From positions 2,983,501 to 3,047,500 of the forward strand of contig NZ_CP112881.1 of the NCBI RefSeq assembly GCF_026409565.1: a stretch of 64,000 nucleotides of DNA. The letters are read 5' to 3'. This stretch comes from Sneathiella aquimaris (GTDB taxonomy: Bacteria; Pseudomonadota; Alphaproteobacteria; Sneathiellales; Sneathiellaceae). The notes under the pieces were generated by a model. That model was not told the origin of the DNA, did not search any database, and saw only the letters and a program-made list of their open reading frames with translations. A program made the translations under genes and the position numbers. Positions 1-8,519 of the stretch are shown piece after piece; the first letter of the stretch is position 1; every line of letters begins with the position of its first letter.

Positions 1-678
1 TTGATCTGGTTTCACCGCGCTTTGTAGACGAGCAGCCAAATTGGGGGTCACTCCTGTGACCTCACCGATACCCCGCTCTGTTTCACCGTCCAGATTACCG
101 ACGACCACTTCTCCCGAAGCGATACCAACGCGCGTTCTCAGTTTCAGGTTTCCAATGACCGATAAATCCTTCACCGCCGATATAATATCCAGACTGGCAT
201 ATATGGCCCGCACGGCCTGATCTTCATGGGCCAACGGCCACCCAAAATATATTAACGCGCCATCCCCCAGAAACTTAGCAACGAACCCGCCATACTTTTT
301 CACCACAGTGATGATGGTATTTTCATATTGATTTATGAGATGGCGAAGATCCTCCGGATCAAGCTGTTGTGATAACGCCGTAGACCCAACAAGATCACAG
401 AAAACGACTGTCAGAAGCCGACGCTCTGCTGCGGTTCGCGGGATCTCTGCCAACCCTTTTAAAACAGATCCAGTGCTTTTATCTGGTGTCAGGCCTGCTG
501 GATTTACCGCGCGCAATATTCTTTTCCGAGGACCCATTGGCAGTCCAAGTTCTTTTAAATCCGCATCGTTCAGATCCGAAACATCCTCAAAAGTGATCTC
601 ATTTTCCCGAAAAACCTCGATATACTTATCAAGGTCAAGATCAGTCAGCCATTGTCGTAAAGTATCGGACATCGACAT
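1..678 (-). CDS. SAM-domain class III adenylate/guanylate cyclase, 3'-truncated by window edge
   Basis: Reading runs from ATG at 678 to the window edge without a stop, giving 226 N-terminal residues. Residues about 1-65 look like a SAM domain (sequence around QWLTDLDLDKYIEVF and LKELGLPMGPRKRIL). A class III cyclase catalytic domain follows, with the first metal aspartate in VVFCDLVGST and the second in FLGDGALIYF, then RVGIASGEVVVGNL. Families with this SAM-cyclase order usually continue into AAA/NACHT and TPR regions, which lie outside the window here. The product would make cAMP or cGMP; substrate choice cannot be read from this fragment. A purine-rich AAAGAGAA precedes the start. It lies downstream of, and on the same strand as, the TPR regulator, but a 473-bp gap argues against one tight operon. 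Confidence 0.85.
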   Translation of the reverse strand, partial: MSMSDTLRQWLTDLDLDKYIEVFRENEITFEDVSDLNDADLKELGLPMGPRKRILRAVNPAGLTPDKSTGSVLKGLAEIPRTAAERRLLTVVFCDLVGSTALSQQLDPEDLRHLINQYENTIITVVKKYGGFVAKFLGDGALIYFGWPLAHEDQAVRAIYASLDIISAVKDLSVIGNLKLRTRVGIASGEVVVGNLDGETERGIGEVTGVTPNLAARLQSAVKPDQ

Positions 679-1151
679 TTCTCTTTATTTTGACGACAGG
701 AAAGAAATTTACAGTTGGAACAAGCGTATATTCAGGGGAACTGTAATAATAAGAGTAGTAAATCGCGCCTTATACTTCCCGAACAATATTCTTTATATCA
801 GAATTAAAGAATATAGTTAAGATATCAAGTAGAACCCCAATTATCCCGGATGTTAAAAGCTTGGCTTGGGCAATTCTCCAGTCGCAAAAGGGGCACCTGT
901 CATGGATATCAACAGATGTTCGATTGCCCTTGATCTACGTCAGTTTCATTGAAAAGGATCAATTCTGTTTCAGATCAAAGCATGGTTTACCCGAAGATTT
1001 GAAGGGTAGCCCTCCAAAGAATGAATTTTGTTCTGTAACCATTTCCGGGCCAGACACCGGGATATGACAATCAGGGAGACCGTTTCAGGAGTACTTAAAA
1101 CCCGCCTGTTTCGACCAGATTGAAACGATTTCGTGGTCGCCATTCGGCTTC
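679..1151. other. Intergenic stretch with no supported gene
   Basis: This 473-bp stretch lies between the cyclase fragment and the TPR regulator. Short open frames on the plus strand (for example 861-1067) have no ribosome binding site and no recognisable domain. The part near 680-830 is AT-rich and probably holds the cyclase promoter. A 6-bp inverted repeat CGACCA/TGGTCG near 1117-1138 has no T-tract and is not a convincing terminator. Confidence 0.5.
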
Positions 1152-2699
1152 CTATTCAGGGTGGCCGGCCTTACGCAAACCTTCCATAATGTGATCAAAA
1201 TCATCCGGTGCCAGGTTCCATTTATGCATTTCAGCGGCAACGGAAATATCTGGCTTCAGTTTGTTCATCTGATCAAGCGAGCGCGCCGCTTCCTCTCGGC
1301 CCAATTGACCCAAGGCAGCCGCATTCAGAAGATGTGTCCAGTAAAAATCAGGCATGCTGATACGGGCAATATCGACAAGCGTCTCTTCATAGGCGCCTTC
1401 ATGATAATGGAACCGGGCATTAGCAAAATGATACCACCCCGGATGCAGTGGGTTTAATGCCTGTGCCCGTCTTGACAACTCGGTCCCGCGATCAAATTCT
1501 CCCATATAAGCAAGGAAATGACCAATATCGGCTAGAATTTCTGGATCATTCGGATTGAGATCCAAGGCCCGTTTGGCCTCAGCCTCGAACTTTGCGTTGT
1601 CTTTTTGGAAAAAATGGACAATTGCCAACCAGCAATGAGCGTAGGCATTTTCTGGATCGAGCCGGGTAGCCGTAAGCGCCATCCTCAAGGCACGGTTCAC
1701 AGGGTCAGGCCGCGGGTTGGCATCAAATCGATATTCTGCGAGATAAACATTGGCAAGCAACGCATATGCATCAGCATAATTCGGATCAAGCGAAATAGCT
1801 TTTTCCAGGAGATCGCGCGCCTCGGCATGCATTTCCTCGTTAAGTGTTGCGGTGTAGCGCCGGGCCCGTAGCAGGCAATCATACGCGTCAAGGTTCGAAG
1901 GACTTTTTTCAAGCGACCGCGTCAACGCAGCGTTTTGAATTTTAATGCCCAGGGAAGCAACAATCATGTGGGTCACGGCATCCTGAACAGCGAACAGGTC
2001 CGACATTTCCCGATCGTACCGATCCGCCCATATGGAAACACCACTGGCGGCCTCAACCAGTTGAACGGCAATACGCAATCGTTCTCCGTCACGCCGAACG
2101 CTCCCATCAACGATGAAATCGGCCTGCAGTCTTTCGGCGATTTCAGAGGCTCTCAATAACCGATCTTTAAAATGAAAGGACGACCCTCCGGCAATCACGC
2201 GAATTTCACTGAAATGAGTTAGGTTGGAAATTATGTCTTCGGTCAAACCATCACAGAAATACTCATCAAAGCCGTTACTTGATTTCTTGAACGGCAAAAC
2301 CGCCAGTGTTGTCGTGACCGTTGCTTTGCAAGGCGTTACGTCAGGCAGAGGCCACAGAGTATCAGAACTTGCCGGATCGCTTGATGCCTCGTTCGCAGTT
2401 ACCTCGCCGACAAACCGAAAACCACGACGCGGAATGGTGCGAATAAGGGCTTGGGTCCGCCCCGTATCGCCAATGGCACGCCTGGTGGCAAAAATTCGGC
2501 TGCTCAACGTGGTGTCAGAAATTGCCCGCCCATCCCAGATTGCGCTAATCAGCTCGTCTTTTGACACGACACGATCCCGGTTTTCGACAAGATGCTGAAG
2601 CAAACTGAATACTTGGGGCTCTATATCCAGTGCCTCTCCGTCGCGGTTGAACTCAATTTTCACCGTATCCAAATGGTATTCGCCAAACCGGTAAATCAT
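1152..2699 (-). CDS. Winged-helix transcriptional regulator with TolB-like and TPR regions
   Basis: 515 aa. Residues about 1-100 form an OmpR/CadC-type winged helix (FSLLQHLVENRDRVVSKDEL, then LIRTIPRRGFRFVGEV). Residues about 130-260 match the TolB-like segment often found in these proteins (AVLPFKKSS, FCDGLTEDIISNLTHF, FIVDGSVRRDG, SIWADRYDR). The C-terminal half is a run of TPR-like helices (LDPNYADAYALLANVYL, LDPENAYAHCWLAIVHF, LNPNDPEILADIGHFLAY). No transmembrane helix is seen, so it should be cytoplasmic, unlike CadC. It is a DNA-binding regulator whose TPR part probably senses a partner. The signal and targets are unknown. It is divergent from the DUF1326-DUF2182 pair across about 125 bp, which makes that pair a possible target. 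The ribosome binding site is weak. Confidence 0.85.
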   Translation of the reverse strand: MIYRFGEYHLDTVKIEFNRDGEALDIEPQVFSLLQHLVENRDRVVSKDELISAIWDGRAISDTTLSSRIFATRRAIGDTGRTQALIRTIPRRGFRFVGEVTANEASSDPASSDTLWPLPDVTPCKATVTTTLAVLPFKKSSNGFDEYFCDGLTEDIISNLTHFSEIRVIAGGSSFHFKDRLLRASEIAERLQADFIVDGSVRRDGERLRIAVQLVEAASGVSIWADRYDREMSDLFAVQDAVTHMIVASLGIKIQNAALTRSLEKSPSNLDAYDCLLRARRYTATLNEEMHAEARDLLEKAISLDPNYADAYALLANVYLAEYRFDANPRPDPVNRALRMALTATRLDPENAYAHCWLAIVHFFQKDNAKFEAEAKRALDLNPNDPEILADIGHFLAYMGEFDRGTELSRRAQALNPLHPGWYHFANARFHYHEGAYEETLVDIARISMPDFYWTHLLNAAALGQLGREEAARSLDQMNKLKPDISVAAEMHKWNLAPDDFDHIMEGLRKAGHPE

Positions 2700-2824
2700 T
2701 TTTTAGCCCAATCATGACCAGAAATCATTGGAATCTGAATGTAATCTCAATCTTCTCTTCAAGCAATGGTTGCTGATTGCTCCTAACGTCGGATGGTCAT
2801 TCTTACTAAAAAAGGAAGAAAACC

Positions 2825-3427
2825 ATGTCCTGGTCACTAAGCGGTACCTATTTTGAAAGCTGTAACTGCAACGTTGTCTGCCCGTGTATTTTCTTAGGCC
2901 CGCCAACCACCGGTGAATGCACCGCCCTTGTTGGCTGGCATATTGACGAGGGGGATGACGAAGGGGTTTCACTCTCAGGCTTGAATGTCGCGCTTGCGGT
3001 CCACACTCAAGGAAATATGGCTGAAAACCAATGGAATGTCGCCGTCTATGTTGATGCGCGTGCCGACGAAAAACAGAATGCCAGTCTCATGAAAATTTAC
3101 GGCGGTCAGGGCGGCGGACACCCGGCCCGTCTTGCCAGCCATATCGGCGAAATTGTCGGGGTCAGACAAGTGCCCATTGAATTCACATCTGCCAACGGCA
3201 AGCATTCTTTAAAAATACCCGAAATTGCGCATACCGAGATTGAAACCAGCACCGGGCAGGGAGATGGACCAATTTCAATATCCGGCCATCCTTTATGCAT
3301 TGCACCGGGACAAACCCTGACAGTGGCAAAATCAAACAGCTTTTCCTATGCTGATCATGACATGGCGTGGGAGTTTTCTGACAAAAGTGGTCTTTTCTCG
3401 CCGTTCAGCTATCAAAGTGAACAATAA
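2825..3427 (+). CDS. DUF1326 domain-containing protein
   Basis: 200 aa, covering the whole length of the DUF1326 family, whose function is not established. The N-terminus carries the family's cysteine cluster, ESCNCNVVCPCIF, which could bind a metal or act as a thiol site; this is inference. No signal peptide or membrane helix is visible. AAGGAAG stands 7 nt before the ATG. The stop shares one base with the start of the next gene (TAATG), so the two are almost certainly translationally coupled. The DUF1326/DUF2182 pairing recurs in bacteria, which supports a joint function, perhaps a soluble and a membrane part of one metal-handling unit. Confidence 0.88.
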   Translation: MSWSLSGTYFESCNCNVVCPCIFLGPPTTGECTALVGWHIDEGDDEGVSLSGLNVALAVHTQGNMAENQWNVAVYVDARADEKQNASLMKIYGGQGGGHPARLASHIGEIVGVRQVPIEFTSANGKHSLKIPEIAHTEIETSTGQGDGPISISGHPLCIAPGQTLTVAKSNSFSYADHDMAWEFSDKSGLFSPFSYQSEQ

Positions 3428-4212
3428 TGACCGACGGAGCAAAAGCCAGCACGGGTTCGCCCTCCTCTGTCGCCAGACTAGCCCTCGTGACAACCGGACC
3501 GATTGCCATTGCAATTGGCAGCTGGATCTATCTAGGGGTAATGATTGCCGATATGTCTGCCATTCCGGGCATGTCGGCAATGATGATGAACCCCGCAATG
3601 CTCGATCCACTGCAACTTTTCGGGTTGTTTTTAATGTGGGCGATAATGATGGCTGCCATGATGCTTCCGACAGCCGCACCAATGATCATCGCCTATGCCC
3701 GCATGCAGATGGTGGATCGGAATAATGGCGCAGGCTGGATGCCCGTCTTTATGTTCTCAGGCGGCTATGTTGTCGCCTGGGCAGGCTTTAGTCTGGTGGC
3801 GGCAGTCATGCAGGCAGGCCTTACTGAATTTTCCGCGATGTCACCGATGATGATGAAGGTGGCCGCGGGCCCGATTGCCGGCACAATCGTTATCATCACC
3901 GGAATATATCAGTTTACGCCACTCAAACAATCGTGCCTGCGTCAGTGCCAATCGCCGATCAGTTTCCTGATGACCCGATGGAAAAACGGTAGCAGGGGCG
4001 CTCTGCGAATGGGACTTTCGCACGGTTTGTTCTGTGTTGGCTGTTGTTGGGCGTTGATGGGATTGCTATTCGTCACCGGTATCATGAATACAGGCTGGAT
4101 CATCGCCATTACCGCCTATGTATTGATCGAAAAAATCGTGCCCAGCCCCCAACGTCTTTCAAAACCAATTGGGGCAGTCTTGATTGCCGCCGGGCTTTGG
4201 ATGGTATTCTGA
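3427..4212 (+). CDS. DUF2182 family integral membrane protein (predicted metal-binding)
   Basis: 261 aa with about six hydrophobic segments, starting near residues 15-35. It is strikingly methionine-rich near residues 38-100 (MIADMSAIPGMSAMMMNPAM, MWAIMMAAMMLPTAAPMI) and later has conserved cysteines and a histidine (SCLRQCQSP, LSHGLFCVGCCWALMG). The family is known as predicted metal-binding membrane proteins, with no settled function. The Met/Cys/His set would suit a soft metal such as copper; that is inference. The start overlaps the DUF1326 stop by one base (TAATG), so they form an operon. About 290 bp downstream contains no gene. Confidence 0.88.
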   Translation: MTDGAKASTGSPSSVARLALVTTGPIAIAIGSWIYLGVMIADMSAIPGMSAMMMNPAMLDPLQLFGLFLMWAIMMAAMMLPTAAPMIIAYARMQMVDRNNGAGWMPVFMFSGGYVVAWAGFSLVAAVMQAGLTEFSAMSPMMMKVAAGPIAGTIVIITGIYQFTPLKQSCLRQCQSPISFLMTRWKNGSRGALRMGLSHGLFCVGCCWALMGLLFVTGIMNTGWIIAITAYVLIEKIVPSPQRLSKPIGAVLIAAGLWMVF

Positions 4213-4503
4213 AACGCCCGGAGATCTCTCTGCCGGCATCATCTGTAACGGCGCCCGCAAACGAACAGTGACCACCGGACAAAAAAAGCTTGAACATACT
4301 GTCTGACGAGGGCTTGCAGCACCCTTACGGTCGTCGATTAATGCACCAGTATTGGATGCTGACTGCGCGTCCAAAAATGTCTTGGTCACAAAAAGAACAC
4401 AGGGCACGCAAAAATTGTATATCAGATAAGCTTAACCCCTTTCATCCTTTCATAACACTGATAACGTGGGAACATCCAAGCGTGATGACAGACAGGATAC
4501 CCC

Positions 4504-5061
4504 ATGAAAATTCAATGCCAGTGCGGCAAGGTTCAGGCTCAACTGACAGGCTTTCCAAGACACACACCCGGTAGGCTTGTATGTTATTGTAACGACTGCC
4601 AGAATTTTCTGGAAAAAATCAACCGTACCGATCTTTTGGATGAGTACGGCGGAACCGAAGTCATTCCAGTTTACCCGAGTGAAATTGAAATTCTAAAGGG
4701 CAAGGAATTTTTGCGGTGCAATCGCCTTACTCCGGAGGGCCTAAACCGATGGACGGCTGACTGCTGTAATTCACCCATTGCAAACACCAAATCCAATTTT
4801 CCTTGGGCGGGTTTAATGCACTCAGTATTTACGGTGGAGGATCCCAATTTTCTCCAAAATTTCGGCCCGATCCGCGCCCGGATCATGGGGCAATACGCAA
4901 AGAATAATCCGGCATTTAAAATTTCAGACAAAATAAGCCTCTTGGATATGCTCAAAGTTTTTCCCTTCATACTCAAAGGAAAAATCCTGAAAAAACACAA
5001 ACACTCACCATTCTTTGAAGACGATGGCACAACGCCAGTTTCGCCGCCAAAACTGCTTTGA
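4504..5061 (+). CDS. DUF6151 family protein, GFA-like zinc-binding
   Basis: 185 aa. The sequence opens with QCQCGKVQAQLTGFP followed by VCYCNDCQNFLEKI and later WTADCCNSPIANT. These paired cysteines are the pattern of DUF6151, which resembles the zinc-binding GFA (glutathione-dependent formaldehyde-activating-like) fold. A catalytic role is not established. A lysine-rich tail follows (residues about 150-185). The start was chosen because the cysteine motif begins at residue 5. The gene stands alone on the plus strand, with no clear operon partner. Confidence 0.82.
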   Translation: MKIQCQCGKVQAQLTGFPRHTPGRLVCYCNDCQNFLEKINRTDLLDEYGGTEVIPVYPSEIEILKGKEFLRCNRLTPEGLNRWTADCCNSPIANTKSNFPWAGLMHSVFTVEDPNFLQNFGPIRARIMGQYAKNNPAFKISDKISLLDMLKVFPFILKGKILKKHKHSPFFEDDGTTPVSPPKLL

Positions 5062-5199
5062 TCGTTGGTGGGTCGTCCTCCCCCCATCTCCAGATCGGCC
5101 GCCGAAGGTTCCGTCAACGATAGGATAAGTAGCATTACGAGAGGCTATTCGCTGTCAATAAAACCGGGCGCTATTTAATGGGTGGGAATATTAGCTATA

Positions 5200-5619
5200 C
5201 TAACCTAACGCATATTCGCTCAAGCACCTCTCCAACACCACACTTGGTTTCGCTGTTGAATATACACCTTCCGAATTCCACTGGACTTCTTCGCCCTTTT
5301 TCCCAACATTTTCTCGAAATATATCCAGTAGAATATCGTGTTCTACGAGATACCATCGCTTCGCTTTTTTTATCGGAAAAGCAATGCAAATGTCTTTATC
5401 CGTATATTTTTTAGAAACAGTTGGTCGTGCCTTTAATTGTACTTTTAGTGTTAGATCCCCATCGCAATGAACGGCTAAAAAATCTGCACCGCCCCAATCG
5501 TCTGAAAGCTTTATGCAATTGAATCCGTATTCAGCCAATTGTCCAGCAACAACTTGAAAATTGTAGATTTCTTTTTGCTTCGCATTGAGTTCTTTATAGT
5601 TGATCTTGGTAAGCTTCAT
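5200..5619 (-). CDS. Hypothetical protein with PD-(D/E)XK-like motif
   Basis: 139 aa from ATG at 5619; an in-frame TTG at 5637 would add six residues. The segment WGGADFLAVHCDGDLTLKVQ followed by LKARP has an acidic residue, a beta-hairpin spacing and then a V-Q-L-K-like strand, as in restriction-like PD-(D/E)XK folds. Near the N-terminus KQKEIYNFQVVAGQLAEYGF would form a helix, as in small group I intron-associated or HNH-free nuclease-like proteins. This is pattern recognition only. It is AT-richer than its neighbours and lies 200 bp from the 3' end of tRNA-Met, a common site for acquired DNA. No integrase is present. Function unknown. Confidence 0.65.
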   Translation of the reverse strand: MKLTKINYKELNAKQKEIYNFQVVAGQLAEYGFNCIKLSDDWGGADFLAVHCDGDLTLKVQLKARPTVSKKYTDKDICIAFPIKKAKRWYLVEHDILLDIFRENVGKKGEEVQWNSEGVYSTAKPSVVLERCLSEYALG

Positions 5620-5822
5620 TATGGAATTAGGCCCCAACCCATTACGTGCACAAAGGCATCTCAGACACCGCAGTCAGAGTGTACACAGCCAGTGCCCAAC
5701 GAACCAAAAACACCCGCACGGCCATCGACATTCTGGAACAATAAGACAACAAAAGTGGAAAACCATAGTGGAAAACTACAGCAGCTATACTGTCGCATAT
5801 TTTGATAAGTGATTGAAAGTAT

Positions 5823-5899
5823 TGGTAGCGGAGGAGGGACTCGAACCCCCGACACGCGGATTATGATTCCGCTGCTCTAACCAGCTGAGCTACTCCGCC
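5823..5899 (-). tRNA. tRNA-Met (anticodon CAT, elongator type)
   Basis: A 77-nt cloverleaf on the minus strand. The acceptor stem GGCGGAG pairs with CTCCGCT (G-U at the first pair), and CCA is encoded. D-arm GCTCAGCTGGTTAGAGC, anticodon stem GCGGA/TCCGC with loop ATCATAA, so the anticodon is CAT (complement of 5863-5865). The T-arm has GGTTCGAGTCC. The overall sequence resembles alphaproteobacterial elongator tRNA-Met rather than initiator. A CAT tRNA can also be tRNA-Ile2 with lysidine; overall similarity favours Met. Confidence 0.95.
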
Positions 5900-5904
5900 A
5901 CACG

Positions 5905-5940
5905 GTATATGAAAACATATACGAGGACACCCGAAGGTGT
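5905..5940. repeat. Two tandem small hairpins just upstream of tRNA-Met
   Basis: GTATATG-AAAA-CATATAC spans 5905-5922 and ACACC-CGAA-GGTGT spans 5927-5940. On the minus strand, in the direction of the tRNA, the second reads ACACC-TTCG-GGTGT, which is a stable UUCG tetraloop. They fall in the leader of the tRNA precursor and might guide processing or mark a transcription end from upstream; no clear T-tract supports termination. Confidence 0.5.
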
Positions 5941-6105
5941 GTCTGGAAGCCGGTTTTTAGGGTCTTTTTACAGCGCTGTCAAGCGCGTAAATCAAGAAAA
6001 TGCATGCTTATTTCGACGGTATCCTGTTTTTTACTTCTCAATTTCTTTTGGATGCCTATCCTAATAGAAATCAAACTGAAAATTTTACTAAGGCAATTCC
6101 CGTTC

Positions 6106-7320
6106 ATGGAGCAGTCAAAAGATTTTTTTGCGTCTTTAACGCCCGTTTCAGAATTTTCTGCCGTGACCCAGAATGATGCCTATACGCCTTTACCTAAAGA
6201 CTGGATCATTGTTCTTGCTGATGTAAAAGGATCGACCAAAGCCATTCAGGAAGGTGCCTACAAGAACGTCAATATGGTTGGCGCGGCCTGTATAATGGGC
6301 ATTCTTAATCTGCTTGATGAAACGGACCTGCCCTATGTTTTTGGCGGCGATGGCGCGACCCTAGCGATCCCTGCCTCTTTTCAACAGGTCGCAGAAACAT
6401 TTCTGATCCAGATCCGCGCTCTGGCCGCCACAAATTTCGGCCTCAGCCTGCGGGTTGGGATCATCCCGGTGTCAGATATTCTGGATAAAGGGCATTCCGT
6501 TGATGTTCTTAAATATGAGGTCAGTCCGAATTTATTCCTCGCAATGTTCTCTGGCGGTGGCCTTCTGGAAGCTGATCGTCTGCTGAAGGATGAGTCCCCG
6601 GACAACCCCTATATCATTTCTCCCGAGGCGAAACCTGAAACACCGCCTGACCTCCATGGCCTTTCCTGCCGCTGGGAGCCCATCGTCTCGCGCAATGGCC
6701 GAATGGTCAGCCTGATGATTAACAGCCCCTCAGGAAGTGCGGACGAGAAATCCCGCTTATATCGTGACATTCTTGAAAAACTGAACAGCATTCTGGACCA
6801 GAGAGTGGCCGCCTTTCGGCCGACGACCGAACAAAATCTTAAACTGCGCTGGCCCCCGCGCGGTTTGTGGGCAGAAGCCAAGCTCACCGCGCAAAACCAG
6901 AATGTGCTGAAGGTCTTTGCCGGATTGATCTGGCAAAGCTTTATCCATTACGTTCTGGATGCATCCGGTAAAAAGGCAGGCAGCTATGACGGCACGGTTT
7001 ACCGAACAGAGCTGATCGCCAATACTGACTTTCAGCGTTTTGACGACATGATCCGACTGGTCTTGGATTGCCGCGAAAATCAGATCGCTGCAATGGAAAC
7101 CTATCTGGATGCGCTCCATGAAGAGGGGAAAATTGTCTATGGTATGCATCAATCAGACTCTGCCTTGATGACCTGCCTGATTTTCAATCTGGCGAAAGGC
7201 GCCCATATTCATTTTGTTGATGGCGGAGATGGCGGCTTTGCCCTTGCCGCGATAAACATGAAAAAACAACTGGCAGAGCTCGCCCAAAAGAAGGTGTCTA
7301 AGCAGACTGAGAAACCGTAA
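6106..7320 (+). CDS. DUF3095 family cyclase-like protein
   Basis: 404 aa from ATG at 6106; the frame is open from 6004, but the extra hydrophobic residues are poorly supported and family homology begins near [14 protein letters not shown]. It resembles DUF3095 proteins, related to class III nucleotide cyclases: [15 protein letters not shown] carries the first candidate metal aspartate and [13 protein letters not shown] the second. The C-terminal half (after about residue 240) is family-specific. No membrane segment remains once the later start is used. Whether it makes a cyclic nucleotide is unknown. Its end overlaps the convergent mnmA by 23 bp. A second cyclase-type gene lies at the window start. 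Confidence 0.82.
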   Translation: MEQSKDFFASLTPVSEFSAVTQNDAYTPLPKDWIIVLADVKGSTKAIQEGAYKNVNMVGAACIMGILNLLDETDLPYVFGGDGATLAIPASFQQVAETFLIQIRALAATNFGLSLRVGIIPVSDILDKGHSVDVLKYEVSPNLFLAMFSGGGLLEADRLLKDESPDNPYIISPEAKPETPPDLHGLSCRWEPIVSRNGRMVSLMINSPSGSADEKSRLYRDILEKLNSILDQRVAAFRPTTEQNLKLRWPPRGLWAEAKLTAQNQNVLKVFAGLIWQSFIHYVLDASGKKAGSYDGTVYRTELIANTDFQRFDDMIRLVLDCRENQIAAMETYLDALHEEGKIVYGMHQSDSALMTCLIFNLAKGAHIHFVDGGDGGFALAAINMKKQLAELAQKKVSKQTEKP

Positions 7321-8452
7321 CCGGTGCTTCCGTACCGGCAATCCACCCGCCGCCTAAAAGACGCTCCCCGTCATACATGACGCACGCCTGCCCCGGAGAA
7401 ACGCCCGCTTCCGGATCCGCTAACCGCACTTCAGCCCATCCATCGGGCGCACCGAAAACAGTCGCTTTCATAGGCTCCTGCGTCGAGCGCACCTTGACCA
7501 TGACCTCTGTTCCCTGGTCAGAAAGCGGAGTGTCACCAATCCAATTCATCTCCCGCAGGGAAATCCCGGCAACAAGAAGGGCTTCAGGCGGACCAACAAT
7601 CACACGGTTCTGAACCGGATCCAGACGAACCACATAGATCGGTGTCCCGGTGGCAATGCCCAAACCCCGCCGCTGCCCAATTGTGTAATTAATAATACCA
7701 GAATGCCGGCCCAGTATATTGCCGGCCAGATCAACAATGTCGCCTTCTTTGCCCGCACCAGGGCGGATCCGTTCGATCACGCTGGCATAATTTCCGTTGG
7801 GCACAAAACAGATATCCTGACTCTCCGGCTTCGCCGCCACAGACAAATTGTATTTTTCGGCAAGCGCCCGGGTTTCTTCTTTCGTCAATCCCCCCAACGG
7901 AAAGCGCAAATAATCTGCCTGTTCCTGTGTTGTTGCGAACAGAAAGTAGCTTTGATCTTTTATCGAATTCTGCCCGCGATAAAGCCTGGCATTTTTAAGC
8001 CCGCCTTCCCGGCGAATGTAATGACCGGTCGCCAACGCAACCGCCCCCAAATCCTGAGAGGTTTCCAGCAAATCGCGGAATTTAACAGTTTGGTTACACC
8101 GAACACACGGCACCGGGGTTTCTCCGCGCAGATAGCTATCCGCAAATTCATCCATTACGCTGTCTTGAAAGCGATTTTCATAATCCAGCACGTAATGGGG
8201 AATACCGATCGCATCGGCAACACGCCGCGCATCGTGAATGTCCTGACCGGCGCAACAGGCCCCTTTTTTCTGAACCGCAACGCCATGATCATACAGTTGT
8301 AGCGTGATCCCGACGACGTCATAGCCCTGATCTTTCAGCAGGGCAGCCGTAACCGAGCTGTCCACGCCACCAGACATGGCAACGACAACGCGGGTTTCTT
8401 CCGGTGCTGTATCAAAACCTAATGAATTCATGGCGCGCACTATAGGCCCCAT
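7298..8452 (-). CDS. mnmA: tRNA-specific 2-thiouridylase MnmA
   Basis: 384 aa, close to the usual 360-390. MnmA adenylates and thiolates U34 of tRNAs for Lys, Glu and Gln. The ATP PP-loop is [12 protein letters not shown] at about residues 22-33. The two catalytic cysteines are in [12 protein letters not shown] and ESQDICFVP. The family segments [14 protein letters not shown] and [11 protein letters not shown] are all present. The ATG at 8452 has no clear Shine-Dalgarno; an ATG at 8431 (MNSLGFD) would remove seven residues and is about equally plausible. It overlaps the 3' end of the convergent DUF3095 gene. Confidence 0.97.
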   Translation of the reverse strand: MGPIVRAMNSLGFDTAPEETRVVVAMSGGVDSSVTAALLKDQGYDVVGITLQLYDHGVAVQKKGACCAGQDIHDARRVADAIGIPHYVLDYENRFQDSVMDEFADSYLRGETPVPCVRCNQTVKFRDLLETSQDLGAVALATGHYIRREGGLKNARLYRGQNSIKDQSYFLFATTQEQADYLRFPLGGLTKEETRALAEKYNLSVAAKPESQDICFVPNGNYASVIERIRPGAGKEGDIVDLAGNILGRHSGIINYTIGQRRGLGIATGTPIYVVRLDPVQNRVIVGPPEALLVAGISLREMNWIGDTPLSDQGTEVMVKVRSTQEPMKATVFGAPDGWAEVRLADPEAGVSPGQACVMYDGERLLGGGWIAGTEAPVTVSQSA

Positions 8453-8519
8453 TTAGCAGGATGCAAGTTTTCTGAGCGCAGGCGTTATCGCCATCACATT
8501 TTAAGGCCTAAAAAGCCCT

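Noticed and set aside
335-820. 161-residue frame on the plus strand over the cyclase
   Set aside because: It lies opposite a clear class III cyclase with conserved motifs, is Arg/Ser-rich, and matches no family.
861-1067. 68-residue frame in the gap after the TPR regulator
   Set aside because: No ribosome binding site and no recognisable domain.
1117-1138. CGACCA/TGGTCG inverted repeat as terminator
   Set aside because: Short stem and no T-tract.
5062-5199. Attachment site or island boundary near tRNA-Met
   Set aside because: No duplicate of the tRNA 3' end and no integrase were found.
5661-5855. Open frame reading through tRNA-Met on the minus strand
   Set aside because: It translates the tRNA itself (start MSGVRVPPPLPI), a common artefact, and has no ribosome binding site.
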